Notes under the pieces: model-generated
Told to the model about the DNA's origin: nothing
Seen by the model: only the letters and a program-made list of their open reading frames with translations
Databases searched by the model: none
In this document: one piece after another, positions 25,126 to 38,830 of the stretch
Position numbering within the stretch: the stretch's first letter is position 1
Layout of the letters: each line of letters begins with the position of its first letter
Made by a program: the position numbers and the translations under genes
Assembly (NCBI GenBank): GCA_030141605.1
Contig: JAQGDQ010000037.1
Coordinates: forward strand, 940,001 to 1,004,000
DNA length: 64,000 nt
Source: Tubiluchus corallicola
Taxonomy: Eukaryota > Priapulida > Priapulimorpha > Priapulimorphida > Tubiluchidae
Reading direction: 5' to 3'

Positions 25126-26883
25126 GCACCTGCCGAAAGTTCCACTGAGACGAGAATCAATTTAATAAATGGCTTTTATAATCTTACTTTTCAATGGTCA
25201 TGGTGTTATTAAGCAGCTCAAATTTAAAGTGCGTAGATTTTTTGCGAAACACTGCAACTAAAGAAATCAAAAGGGCGTTACCATGTAAGTTATAAAGCTG
25301 AACAGGTTGTACGCCAGTTCCAGAAAGGCTGTGTATCACGGCACCAAAATGGCAACACAATATCTTAAAATTTTTTCTAAACAAATGAAAATGATGTAGA
25401 GTATGACGTCATTTCGATTTCCATTCGTTTTTTTATGTTTTGTTTTTGAATAGTGCTTCTGTATTTGAGAAATACTGTTGCGAAGGCGGCCAACAGGTCC
25501 AGGATTCAAATCTGGATTGATGAGAATTTCCGAAAACAAGGAAACAAATCAGAAACTTGAAGGAATAACCTGTTAGAATTTTTCTCTTGCCTCTTCTATA
25601 CTGGCTGTTTTGTGGAACAGGTGCTTTGATGGCAAACGCACCTGCCAACGCTGCTGCTGAATCACGGAATAACATGCCGGCGTACTTAATAGCTGCCGAT
25701 ATGCAATGTCTTCGTAAGAGGTGATCCATTCCAATATAGAAGGGGCACCTGCAATACTTTTAAAAGACGTGCTTGTTTATTGAACCCCCATCCATTTACA
25801 CACATTGCATTACAAACAAATAAACATATTTAATCAACGTTTAGTAGAGATAAAATACCCTTTCAAAGGAATATAGTGGCACGAGCGTACAGAACATATA
25901 ACAATTAATTCATACAAGCATTAAAGATAATTATCATGGCAACGTTACATAAAGTAGTATTAACAAGTCTTTAAACAATTGTATCTAGATTTTATTTAGA
26001 CAATAACTGGATCATTTATTTAGATGATAACTAGATAATTTTTACCGACTAACCGACTAACGGGTTAATCTATAGCTTGAACAAAAATTGTAAATTTAAT
26101 TTTTTTGAAAAAGGTTACAGGTAACTCTTTCACAAACTCATCGAACCTGTGTGTGAATATTTCTACTCCGATCCCTTTAGAAAAAAAATAAAGGAAGATG
26201 AAGATTCCTGATCAGCAATTAGAAACAGTTCAATCGAGATGACAGTGCAGATTTATAATTAACCAAAATTATAAATGCAGCGAGGCACACTTATGTCATG
26301 CTTCTGTTATACGTGGCTTGTAATATTACGCTGTTTTGATAGTTGTTTGATGTGGGAGTAGAGAAAATCATAAAATTCCGAGCTTTTCTCACGACATACT
26401 TTATATTGGATTATTGCACGCGTTGGACAAGGCGAAAGCATGTAGTCCACACTGTTTAGCTCCCAGCATTATCTCGTGAGAAACAGGGAGCTAAAGTCAG
26501 CACAAGGACAACAGGACAATCAGGTAACCAGCGAGTCGAGTAATGAAAAGAATGTCGTCATCAATGCTCGTGGCTTCCATAATGAAATTACTGCAACATT
26601 ATGCTCTCACTAACATCATCATTAAGATTAATGGTCGTAAATCATTCCCGTTGTTTTATTAAGCTCTGCTATGCTGATGAGCTTGCCTTCCCTTTCTATT
26701 TTGCAATAAGAGATGCTTTTATACAGTATGCAGTTATGCGTGTCAAAAGGAACCCTAATTAGGAAACCCTTGACACATTAAAACCCTACACTCAATAACA
26801 AAATCGTAACAGAAATCAATTTTGGTTTAATAATGTTCAGTTTTTCGTTACACGACTCTGTAAGTCGGTGTTTAGCACTCGAT

Positions 26884-26948
26884 GACGGTTTACGTGAGGC
26901 CGGACCGGATCCTAGCTCATTATCAAAGATAATCCTCTGAGAAAAGAA
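26884..26948 (-). repeat. Dispersed repeat B, copy 3 (inverted, partial)
   Basis: On the minus strand it reads TCAGAGGATTATC..GATAATGAGCTAGGATCCGGTC, matching the central part of the copies at 6796 and 15202. Confidence 0.5.
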
Positions 26949-27269
26949 AATGAATCAACAAATCTTTTGATAAACGAGAGGATTTATGTTTGTAAAAATT
27001 CAATATAAAATAATAGAAATAAAAGATAATCCTGAACTTATATAGTCATATACTAGACAAATTACAAAATGTAACCGACATGAAAATATGAAATAAATCA
27101 GCTATGAAATAATTTTAATAACAACTAGAAGGCACTCGGTAAAGGTGCAGACCCAGAAGAAGACACGCCTTGAAGGCACAATGGGTAAAAATTATTTTAA
27201 CACTATTACCTTGATCTTTGAGTTTTGGAACCAAAAGCAGTGGGTTTCCAACTAATTTCCAGGCCCATC

Positions 27270-27351
27270 CGTGAATGGATAAAGCTATAATCACCAAACT
27301 AGGCACACGGACCATGTGTCATGTTTGATGATTATAACTTTATCCATTGTG
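27270..27351. repeat. Imperfect 28-base hairpin
   Basis: GAATGGATAAAGCTATAATC-ACCAAAC is mirrored after 23 bases by GTTTGATGATTATAACTTTATCCATTG, with only two or three mismatches that are mostly G-U compatible. The arm and loop size are within the range of a microRNA precursor, but nothing shows that it is processed. Confidence 0.55.
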
Positions 27352-30300
27352 ATTTTGTTGTGCGGGCAGGCACATAGACGCCACTTTTTTGACATTCTTT
27401 GACTTCGTGATCATGTTCTTTGACCTTTTAACTAAAAGGCAGGCACAGCACACGTAGACAGACACGACTAACCATGCACTTATGTGGATAAATACAAACA
27501 AGAATACATCTAATCACATTGAAGCAGTGTTTGCAGTACGTACCATATCAAAGCTAACGACCTATAAACGCTCTGGCATAAAGTTTTGTGTCTTCTCTGG
27601 TTGATCTTGATTTGTCTCTAATCACTCTATACTATTACTGGCAAATAAAACTATCCTGTTATGTCCGAATTTATATCCTGTTACGTCCTTAACTATTATA
27701 AGATTCCACACCGCCATTTTCTAGAGTAAGAGCGTTTTTTGTACCTATTTATAAATGTTCCCTTGTTAAGAGCCAGTAAAATCAACAAATGCCATTTTGA
27801 ACCCCAACTCATAACTTTTAGCGCACACTTTTAGAGTTGCAAAAACCAGCTTCAACTGTGATAAATGTAAAAATGCAAAGACGCCCAGAACGTTTTATAA
27901 ACGTAACAAATTTCATAAAAATTTTAGATCTCACGTTCTAGTCAATATATCTTTTTGCAGTTGATAATTGTCACTGAATATCATACATTTACGGCTGTCG
28001 TGAGTATTTGCAAAATAAAATATGGGCCAAAAAGTTATACACCAACAGACGAGGAACAAGATTTTCCAAAGATTTTCTTTTTTGCAGTGGCTAGTGTATT
28101 AAGAAATAAATATGAAAATATTGCATTTAGTATAAACTAGGAATTACTACTTTCATGCAGCATTACTTTCAAGACCTTAACATATTATCTGAGAAATAGT
28201 AATTCCGTGTAATAATGATAGTAATGAAATAATGAAATAAAACACTTAGGTTGACATCATTCTACGACTTATTTCTTGTTTTTTCTAGGCATAACAAAAT
28301 TTATTTTTTATTTAAAGAGAGCTTTAGTAATTTAAGGCATTTAAATATTTTTGCCAACTCAGCAGCCACTGTATTACATAAAATTATCACATTTTTATGT
28401 TGTAGCATTAACGTTGAGCGGTCGGAAAAGTTACTGTGAAGCAAATATGCTAAAGATTTACATGCGGTTTTCTGTCATTTACGTAACATTTTATTCAGTC
28501 GTAGCTCGTTCACTATTACTTGTTTTTTTCTGATAATATAGAATGGTTTATCATGTCAAAAACCTTAGTAAGATCAATAAACACACAGAGGCTCTCAACT
28601 CTAGTCATTATTTCGTACTGCATTATATAAAACTATTTTCTACCGGTTATGCAATTGCATGTTCTTTTACCCTATTTTGACATTCTTCTTTATTCATGTA
28701 TTCTTTTTCGTAAATCTTATTTTTAAAAAATATTACGTATTAAATAAAGACAAACCAATAGCTGAAAAGCAGCTCGTATTATAAGTGAATTTTTTGAGGC
28801 GATCAGTTTTTATTGGTGTTTAAAAATCGTGGAAAATGGAGAGAGACAATCAGTTTTTTCTATATTTACGGAGAGGCTTTGGCTTCCTGCAGAGCCACTT
28901 TGTAAATGTTTTTGCCGGTTTGCCATTGCTTGTCACATCTAGCGTTTATTGGTGCTATTTGCCCAAGCTACAGTAAAGAAACCCTTACAAAGCAACAACT
29001 TAATCTCATTTGCGAGTTTTCTAGCACACAATAGAGCAAATCATAATTTTGCGTGCAGCGTCGCTTCTTCGTATTACAGAATCGTTTTCGTTGCAGAGAA
29101 TTCAGTTATTGTCGCCATAGAGAGCTGTCGAGTTGCAGGTCTGCATCCTCTGTTCATTAGAAAACAGCCTAGCTTAGAAACTTGAACGCAGTAATTTCCA
29201 GCGAGGTTAAGTCAACGTGAATGTCAATTCGCAGGAGGGATGAAAGCGCGTAGAACCGGCATCAGACAAGATTTAAATTGCAGAAAGTGCTAAATTCATT
29301 AAGTAAAAGATAGTTATAAAATTAGAAGATTAAGGTAAAAACACGAAGAACTAAAATAGCTGCTTACAAGTGTTTGTTAAAAAGTAAAAGTTTGCTAAAA
29401 TCTACTTGATATAGCCGAATTCTAAATAATTTTCGGTTGCCAGCATTTACAGTTGGAGCATCATTTACATATGGTGGTAGTTTATTCCACAAACTTACAA
29501 CTCTGTTGCTTAAGAAATGTTTAAAACAATTAAGTGAGCTTTTTTAAACGTGTAATTTCAAATGTTAGCCGTTTAGCAAGTGGTGCAAAGTTAAAAAAGA
29601 TTCACTCGAGATTGATATATCACCATGAATTATGCTATAGCACATAGTTAGATCATTATAAATGCGTCTTAATTCTAGGGGTTTCAATTTGAGTATTGAT
29701 AATCGTAGAACATTTTGGCTTACGGTTTAAAACTCAGTATTAGTTTTCTTTATGCTTTCAGACTTTATTTGCATATTTTACTGTTTTTTCGCTGTGAATC
29801 ATGGATGGGTAATAATATGCAGTCCAGCTATATTTTCAACGTTGTTACAGTGACGATATTGTTCACCCTAAATACATCCACTTAAAGTGCACTTCACATT
29901 GAGTGCTTTAGCAAGAATTCCATTTATTCCGTCAAAAATTAATCAGTCATATACCTCAGCTTCTGAACTAGTGGTGAGTTCAGTTTAACAGAGTGCTTCA
30001 CTTTCATGTAGATTAATAACATACTAAAGGCCAACAAACATTGATGAGTGTTGTATAATGAATTCGAAAAAGTTTAAATATTTGGTGCTTGAATACTACA
30101 GTTCACGAGACGTATAGATGTAGCTCCCAATGCATGTATATGTATATCAAAGCTTTAATCAAGAAAATTATATAAATTGTGTATGACGTGACTAGTTACA
30201 ATCCTCAGGGACTTTACACATCATACGTTACCCTTTTTCCATCGCATAAAATGTTCGTTTCACTAATAATTTCACTATAATCTCACATTCGTAGCAGTCA

Positions 30301-31231
30301 TCAGTTACATTAATGTGTAATAAACAACACGGCGCTGTACAAATGGCTTCTTATAGCATGAACATTGTGTTAAATTAGCAAAAAATTGATTTTCTTCTGT
30401 TTGTGATGGGAATTCATAACCTAAATGTTTAAGATGACGCAAACACTGTAGGCTAGATTTATTTTTCTTGTGAAATTTTCTGCAATGCAGGGGAACCGGA
30501 AAAGAAGTAGGTTCTTTTGGCGTCAACTGGAATTGGAACTAGATTCTTTTCTAAAAAAATGAGAGGAAGCAGGAACCTGGACCAAACATATTTCAATGTG
30601 AACCATATGTTCAAAATAAGTGATATAATAATAATAATAATCAGCTCATTTTGTCACGAAGCAACTTGGAACTAGGAACTGAAGCTAATTCCTAAACAGG
30701 GAGCAATTTTTACCTCGTTGCCACTTGTATTGACTTACTACCACACTAGGATGAGGTTCTGAAAGCGTTCGTGTTGAGAAATCAGATGGCAACAATTTGG
30801 GTGAGATACGTGCACACATATATAATCCTCTATTTCAGCTTATCCGAAGAAATCTTTGTCAAACAATGGAAGAGGAAGATTTCTACTATTAAGCAAATGC
30901 GGCGACGTCCCTTGAACTGGTTTCAGGATTAACCAATCGTGACGCTTCCAATGTGGAAGTTGGTTTCCTGCTAATGCAGTGATACTATGCATGAATTAAG
31001 AAAATTAAGAAGTTGCCATGTTGTGCTTTCATACCAGGTTTAATCCACAGGGTATTGCATGAAAATGGCTTACAGCGTACAAATAATTATTCATATAATA
31101 TTTAGTAAGTTATTGTAACAGCCCACACGGACAAAAACGTGAGAAAGTTTTGCTAATGTAACGTACAATATCTTATTAATATTTAAGGCCTACAGTCTAT
31201 CAAATATGGATAAAGAAATAGAATAAACTAA

Positions 31232-31297
31232 ACTGAAATGAACTGAAGTAAACCGAATCGAACTGAACTGAACTGAGCTGAGCTGAACTAAACTAAT
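31232..31297. repeat. Short (TGAAC)n-like array
   Basis: Units of CTGAA/CTGAG/CTAAA (AACTGAACTGAGCTGAGCTG and similar) repeat about 13 times with variation. Confidence 0.8.
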
Positions 31298-34200
31298 TTA
31301 AAACAACATGATCAGTTCCAAGGCCTCAAAGATTAACTTGCTTTCAAGCTCTCCCCCATTTCCTACGAGTTTTATCCAAATTCTTCTGTAATTTCTCACA
31401 GTGTGGAGTATAATTAAGTGCAAAATTTATCTATTTACTCACGTTGCTGTATACCGCTGGCGTTAAAATCCCCGCAGGAGAATATTCCTGAAATATACAG
31501 CGTATGAAAGTTTAATAAGTGACTGATCCTCTTCTGGAGTGGCTGTTGCGGTGATGCTTCAGCCATTTTTCCTCCACTTCTAAAGCTGCAAGATCAAACG
31601 CAGCTTTTCCCTTTATTAGCATGATCAATATTTGTTATGAGCGTATAACTTTTAATCAAGGCGGAATAGAAGATGATGATTGAAAGTGGGAGAGATGATA
31701 GTGACAGAAATATCGCGCCATATGCTCGTACATCGTTCTCAATGTCCTTCGTAGCTTGGATCAGCTGTTATAAAAGAAAGGAACGCCGCAACTGCTAACA
31801 TCAGCAATAAACTGCATTTGCTGTATTAACTTTCACTTGCACATTTTATAAAAATATAAGGGTATCAGGAAACGACTGTGCCATTTTTGGCAAATAGTTT
31901 ATTTTTTATGATGACGTTTTACATAAACTTAATCAGATTACAATTTTGCTTTTAACATTATCCAGTCCCTTAGATACTTTCTTCCTGCTTTACATCTCTT
32001 AGTGTAAGCAATCATTCCCAATTCTAATAAATTAGTGAAATTCGAACCCATACTTTACAAACGTTCAGCAATGTCTGTTGTAATTAGAACCAAAAATAGT
32101 AACCAGGATCTTCTTTCTAAATTACAGTGAAAAGATTTATTGTCACAGTTGGTTTTAAACTGCTTCACTGACTTCGTGAAGTCATTTACTCCAATTTTTT
32201 CTTGTAAGCAATATCTCTGGTATAATTTCATTGTTTTATTGCTTAACGCGTCTTTTGACCATTTTGTCTATTTTTATTGTATTTATACCTTGTATTCAGT
32301 TCTTGCTGCTATGATGTGACTTTTTAATAGAACCTATTATTATTTCTAGAGACCGAAAGAAACAGAAAGGATTTAGTAAAAAATGGCAAAACTGCGAGAA
32401 CACATACCTTAATATTCAGTACACTTTGTTTGCTGCTCTTAGAGTCTTAAACGGACAGAGTGCGATGCGTGTTTGTGTCATACAGTTCATCAAAAACTTC
32501 TTTAATTTTCTATTTCTGGCAGTGAAATATGAAAAGAACTAAAAAACAAATTAAGTAAGAAATATTAGAATGATTAAATAATAAAAAATGCGCTTATCGC
32601 GACTTATGATAACTTTTAAGTATAGGGGTTATTGTTTCTTGACACCCTGTTTATCTGGAAGTTATATCTGTAATAAAGTTATCTAATCAGAACTTGGTGT
32701 GAACGCCGCTTTGGGATTATTTCTCCGAAAATTTAACGCCGACTATTTTTCAAGCCGGTATCTTGTAACGAACATTTTCCTAATCTTTCTAAGCCATAGT
32801 TTAATTAATGACTTTATTCACGATTAAGAATGTTGCTAGATTGTGTGGTGCAACACGTAGGCCTAAAATGACAAAATATTAGTTTCGTTACTCACAATGT
32901 TATGAATGTATATATTATGATAACAGTTTGCAATTTTCTCGACAATCACGCGTTAAGATTTAATGATTTTTGATTGTTCTGTGTAATCAAAATGGATCAA
33001 TAATATAATTTTATTATTAATTCATTAGCACTTATTATAATGAGTTGTCTTATAATGAACGAGCCTTTCTATATGGATGTTTTGTAAAATTGTTCTCTCC
33101 AATTTTAATAACTTCAAAGAATTTGAAAAGCTTTTGCTCTTGCTTTCGATGCTCAAATTAAACAACGTATTTGCATACATTTTTACTTACTTACTTACGA
33201 CCAATTACTCAACTTTGAGCAGCCTCTTCACAGTACTCAACTATAGATTTTACAAATAAATTTTTGAGCATTTTGACCGAGCATGTTTTACTAGGTTTTT
33301 GGACAGTTTGCTCAGTCTATGTTATTCAAATTAAGTAGTTTTATTTTAAGTTTTAGTTTTAAGTACTGAAACCGACCTTAAGAATAGTAACGTTTAGAAT
33401 GCACAAATGAGTAACATTGGTTTTAATTTTAAAATCGCCAAACAAGAGTACTATATTAAGCGCTCATAACGTTCTGAACGTTCTGTATTTTTGTCTGATA
33501 AACATATTGGCATGCAATCTGGTGCCATAAATCTAAGAGACTCTGCTTACTCAGTTGTAATTATTAACTCGCAATGGATAAGCATCAAATGAGTTTGAAA
33601 ACACTCGATAAAAGCAATGGAAAACGCTATAGAAAACGCTTGTTCATTTAAGCGTTAATAATTTTAATAATGAAAGTAGAAAATGTGTAGGAAGCTGACA
33701 TTTTCTCGAGCTTTTGTAGATTAGGCGCCATGACGTGATTCAGAGTAATTATGCAGTCGTATGCCAGTATTAACCCCTCACTTGTTAACATTTTTCGGTG
33801 GTTATGGTAGCCGGCAATACGTGTCATGTAATAATAATTGCGCTGTTATATTTTGGCATGAATGTGAGGAAAGTATGTGCTTGCTGAGACTTGAACCCAG
33901 GGCCTGGTAGTGGCAAATATGCCTCTTGAAACGCCTGAAACGTTAACTGTTTGTGAGCATTCATTATTCTTCTATTTTTTGGCATCTGTCCGTCGGATTG
34001 CAAAATCATTAACTTTAGAATTTTGCTTTTAACTTTCCAAGTTTCCATGTTCATAATACAATTGCGTGCCTGCCGTGCACGCGTGTAAATTAATGATATT
34101 AGTAAACCAACTAAATGTAATCAGGCATTGGTGTCAATAAAATCAGAAGCTACCTAATTATTGAACTCTTCTACCACACATTTCATAGATATAATGCCTA

Positions 34201-34889
34201 GGCGTATTGTCTAAATATTCAATTATGATGTTGAGTAGTCATTGGTTATACGATTTTCAGGGTATTCTAAGTGACTGTTGGAAGTTTTCTTAGTGGAGAA
34301 GTCTGTAGAAGTTGCTTGTATCAAGAATGCTCTCAGGGCACCTTAATCGTTTATTTTTTTCAGCGCCGAATTGCCCCGTCTAGCTCGTAAAGCTACAAGA
34401 GGAGACAATGTTAGCATTGAAGCGCGGCACTTTGTGCTGAACAGATGAAGCCCTTTAACCGCGTGGCTTCACAGCTGTTCCTGATATGAAGGAAAGGTAG
34501 TTTTCAACATATGAACACTGCTGAGAATGCTCACATTGATATTAGAGAGGCAGGATGTAGCAGGGCGGCTTGTATTTATGACCGGATGCTTGGTAGAAGC
34601 ATCTCTAGCGTTTCACTGTACGTTGTAGGATTTTATAAACATCTTTGATGGAGTACTTTATTAATTACCTGATATTCATATCGGGTTGCGCGGTTTTTAA
34701 TTAATAGAGGCTGGGAGCTCCCAAGACAGTTTCCTAAAAGCAATTTTTCATTTGTCAAAAAACCTGTCTTGCTCAGTTATTGATGAAGTATAAAAAAGAC
34801 AAAATTACAGTGGCAAAATATGCAGCGAAAAGATGGAAATGTCAGAATCCGTGTAGAGGGAATATCATGCCAAATTCTAGCAATGTGTA

Positions 34890-35019
34890 CATAACTGACG
34901 AAAGAAAAAGAGAAAGGGAAGGGAGGGACAAGAAGAGGAAGAAAGAGAGTACGAGGAAAGGGAGAAAAAGGAGAGAGAGAGAGAGAGAGAGAGAACGAGA
35001 GAAAGCGGGAGAATAAATA

Positions 35020-35092
<73 letters not shown>
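34890..35092. repeat. Purine tract, (GA)n and (AT)n block
   Basis: About 120 bases nearly all A/G (34898-35015), including 12 GA units at 34971-34994, run into 34 AT units at 35024-35092. The long frames here (poly-SL, poly-YI) are artefacts of these repeats. Confidence 0.97.
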
Positions 35093-35095
<3 letters not shown>

Positions 35096-35428
35096 TGTAT
35101 GTATATATCAAATATGATGATTGGAAAACTATATCTATTTTTACATGCTTACGCATTATTTTCACAGTATATTAGATTTTTGTTACTTTTACAATATATT
35201 TGGTTGGATCAAATCAGTTGTTATTTTCTTTAATAACTGTTTGACTCTATCGTTGCGACAATGGTATTTATTTCTTATTTGTTAAGGCCAAAATGCTAAC
35301 TCCGTTTTTGTGTTAAAGCCCATCAAATCACAGTCGAAAAAGAAACGTTTGGCTGGGTGCCTCACAGATGTATGATTCATTTTCTGTCAACCCCACTCTA
35401 TTATAAAAAGCTTTAGAGTCTCGCCTTA

Positions 35429-35534
<106 letters not shown>

Positions 35535-37832
35535 AAAGAGCAAAATAGAGGGGGGAAATTTCTTAGAAAGAGCACCGCTACTTAAACCTCATAAAATCAG
35601 CAATAATGAATTATAGTTGTGCAGATAACTACACAACTCATCGATCGAAATAACATTTTTTAAAACTGCGCATCGTAAACATCTCGACAGTGGGCAGAAA
35701 AAACTCTACGTGATTTATCTTCGAAAAAAGTTGACGACTTTTTTCGGTTTGCTAATTTATGCCTTCCATGAAATCATTAGAGGATGAACTCTTTCTAATG
35801 CAATTGAAGTTTTCTTGGAAAATTGTCATCAACTGAGCTGGGAATCCCAGCAAATATTTGCGCAAAGGTCTTACCTACCTACAGATTCTCGCTGTTCCTT
35901 AGTTGCCTTATCAATAGTTTTATTAATACTTATGCATTATTTTATTAATAATTATGAACTTATGCTTATGTAAATTATAAGTGCAAGTGTGACGAATGTG
36001 ACGAACTTATACACATACAAACGCCTTAGGAAACTCTATAATACTTCAGGGTATTCTTGATTGTGTTTGTGAAGGTGTGACATCATTGTTTGCAAGGTAC
36101 GTACGTCTTATTTGGTAATAAGTATTATGAAAAAGGAAAAGTATGTTTCGTGGAATTTAACAAAATGAAAAAGGAATTAAAAAGGAACATTTATTAAAAT
36201 GAACAGTTAGTCACGATATCTACATTTGTCAGCTTGTGTAGATATAATCAATTGTTATTGTAAACATTTTGTAAATAGTGTATAGAATTCGTTGTGGTGA
36301 GCTTAAATCATGTTTTGAAACTGTCTGATCCAATCCTATAATAAATTATGTTTAAACTAAGGGTCATTTAGTGGTTGACACCTGCGAAAAAGTATTTGTC
36401 AAATTTTACTTTAGGTGCTTCGCATTTTCCAGACATTTGCAAAGTTATATAGTTTTACTGACGCGTAATGGTTTTTCTAGATTGATTGTAAAAAATTTAA
36501 TCAATTCCGTTGAAAGCTAAATGCACTTTGCGCATATCACGATGTACTCTTTCAATGATATTAAATTCGATTTACAATCTTAGTAATGGAATTGCTGAAA
36601 CTGATCTCTACGTTCTTGCGGGTTCATCGTTTATTACAGTCCGAATTAATTCTGTAAAATCGTGCTTACACATGACAGTAATATTTGCCCTTACTTCATA
36701 AAACCATAAAATCACATACTTCCCGAAAAGTGGCATGCAAGACTGTTGATAATGAACTCTTGCAGTAACATTATAGGCTTATATTTGACGGAATCTTATC
36801 TAAATAATATAAGAAAAGCCGTAGTAGCATTGTAGCTATAGGTTCTACAACTTCAAGCTATTTTTGATGGAGGTAATTTAAGGGCATGATATCAATGTTT
36901 GCATTTATTTGGTAGTAAATAACAAAAAAGGAAAATAGGTATACTATTCAGTATTCAACAAGACCAGGGTTTCAAACCAAAAACCAAAATAAACAAAAAA
37001 CAAAAAAGAGTTAAAAAGTCACACTTACTAGAAGAAATAGTTTACAGTGGTTCGACGTTTGAGGCTTTGAAGTTTTTACAAAGTGGATATGGTCTAACAA
37101 GTTGGAACAGATTAAAATCATAAAATAGGTTCTAAAAATACATTTTGTTTTTATAAACTGACAAAAATTTGCACAAAAATCGTGATAAAGGGCTCCACAT
37201 CGCTATTGGTTATTTGAAATTCCTTAATGTTTATAATTTTATAAAGAAACAAGGACGCGAATTAAAGCCTTTAAGGATCAATTTTGTTTATTAACATTAA
37301 CATTTAAATAATTAATGTTTGCTTCATCTTTTTCGAACTTAACGTTTTCATTAACTGTGGTCTTAAGCAGAGGTTGGCGTCAGTAAGCTCTCAGTATCCA
37401 TCAGTTATCAAATCCACATTGAGCTAGATTTCACAAACGCATTTAGGAATTACTTCGTGTCTAGAATGGAATGGTAGTTAAGCAGTTAAGCAGCTCAGAA
37501 TCAAACGACTTTATATACGCAGAATAATGGATAGTATACTCAAAATACGCTGGGATAAATGTTATGCAATCACAAGCCTACTGAAAAAATAATTGTCGAC
37601 AATGACATTCAAATATCGGTTTTATTGTATGTACGCTTATTTTTCCATTAATAATATGAAGTTACACAGAGACCATCACACAAATGTTATGTGAAACAAC
37701 AGACAAAACAAAAGACAGCAAATGAAAGTTTTCAGAGCTCATATGTTCGAATTTAATGATACAATCCTTCACGACGGTAAAATTATTTCATTTTTTGCAA
37801 CATTCATCGCAAGTTTATCGCATATTTAAGGT

Positions 37833-38110
37833 AGGAAACTCATCTGCGTAAAGTTTATTAAAATGCTCGGCAATAGCAGCAGGATCTTTATTACTTATGC
37901 CCCCATTTCGTACTATTTTAGCACAATATAACACAGTAAAAATATTCTTTTTCACTGTCATGCGTCCTTGCTGACTATTCACTCCTCATGCTACTAAGCT
38001 AATTTAAAAGCTTGGAGGAGCAAGATTCCTGTAGCGAATGGCGGCATAAGTAACAGGAATCCTGCTGCTATTGCCGAGCATTTTAATAAGCTTTACGTAG
38101 ATGAGTTTCC
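37833..38110. pseudogene. Inverted pair of LINE fragments
   Basis: The right arm (38035-38110, +) encodes VANGGISNRNPAAIAEHFNK and LYVDEF. The left arm (37833-37911), read on the minus strand, encodes IVRNGGISNKDPAAIAEHFN and KLYADEF. This motif (N-G-x-I-S-x-x-x-x-A-I-A-x-x-F-N-x-x-Y/F) is the linker between endonuclease and reverse transcriptase in many LINE ORF2 proteins. The arms are about 75 bases, some 90 percent identical, and separated by about 120 bases. Confidence 0.75.
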
Positions 38111-38392
38111 GACCTCTCACCATATCAGTTTACAAGAATGAAGATTGGATGCTGCGTATTGCTTGCAAAAATTGCCACCAAGGGCCTGCAAGATGCACCA
38201 GTAAATTAACCATTCTGTCCAACATTAATGCATACTTGTTCAAACATATTTATTTTACTACCTTCGAACATATAGTAAAGCTGATACAAAAGTCAAATAA
38301 TGCGTACTAATTACACATTTTTCAATTTTGCATTTTATTTACGCCAATTACCTCCATAAAACGCACTGACAAAATTAAGTTTATTGGCTTTT

Positions 38393-38830
38393 GCTGTTTA
38401 ATTAAGATAAAAGACAATGATATGTTTTCTTTCCTATAGTCCAGTCTGTTAGTCGAAAAAAGGGGACTGGATACAGCCGCCAAATTTTCAGGAATGATTC
38501 TTTAGGCCATTCTAACAGCGTTTTGGACATTTTAATAAAATTTTGCATTTTGGCACGCTGTCCCGGGGCACTAAAAGGAAAAGAAATGGTCCTGCACTTT
38601 GGCGGCTTATAACTCCAAAACGTTCACAGATAGACACTTGGCTACTATTAGCAAAGACGAATAGGAAGCTACAGGAAGTTTTATAAACATGTCCAAAATG
38701 CTGTTAAAATGGTCCAAAGAGTCATGCCTGAAATTTTGACAGCTGTATCCAGTCAGTCCCCTTTTTTCGGCTAACAGACCAGCCCATAGGAAAGAAAACA
38801 CATCATTGTCTTTTATCCTAATTAAATAGC
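38393..38830. mobile_element. Foldback element with about 150-base arms
   Basis: The left arm (38393-38541) and the reverse complement of the right arm (38679-38830) run in parallel: TTTAATTAAGATAAAAGACA, TGTTTTCTTTCCTAT, CGAAAAAAGGGGACTG, TTTCAGG.ATGA.TCTTT and TTTTGGACAT. Similarity is roughly 85 percent, with a 4-base duplication in the right arm. The spacer is about 140 bases. It fits a foldback/MITE-type DNA transposon; no coding capacity is present and target-site duplications were not identified. Confidence 0.8.

Noticed and set aside
25490-25525. B-box-like GATTTGAATCC on the minus strand
   Set aside because: A single short match without an A box at the right distance; likely chance.
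33880-33930. GGGTTCAAGTC on the minus strand as a tRNA or SINE
   Set aside because: The word resembles a B box, but no A box or second copy was found.
36060-36960. Direct duplication of a segment around GTTTGCA..TTATTTGGTA (36080 and 36895)
   Set aside because: Similarity is limited to short AT-rich words over about 60 bases, not clearly above chance for this composition.
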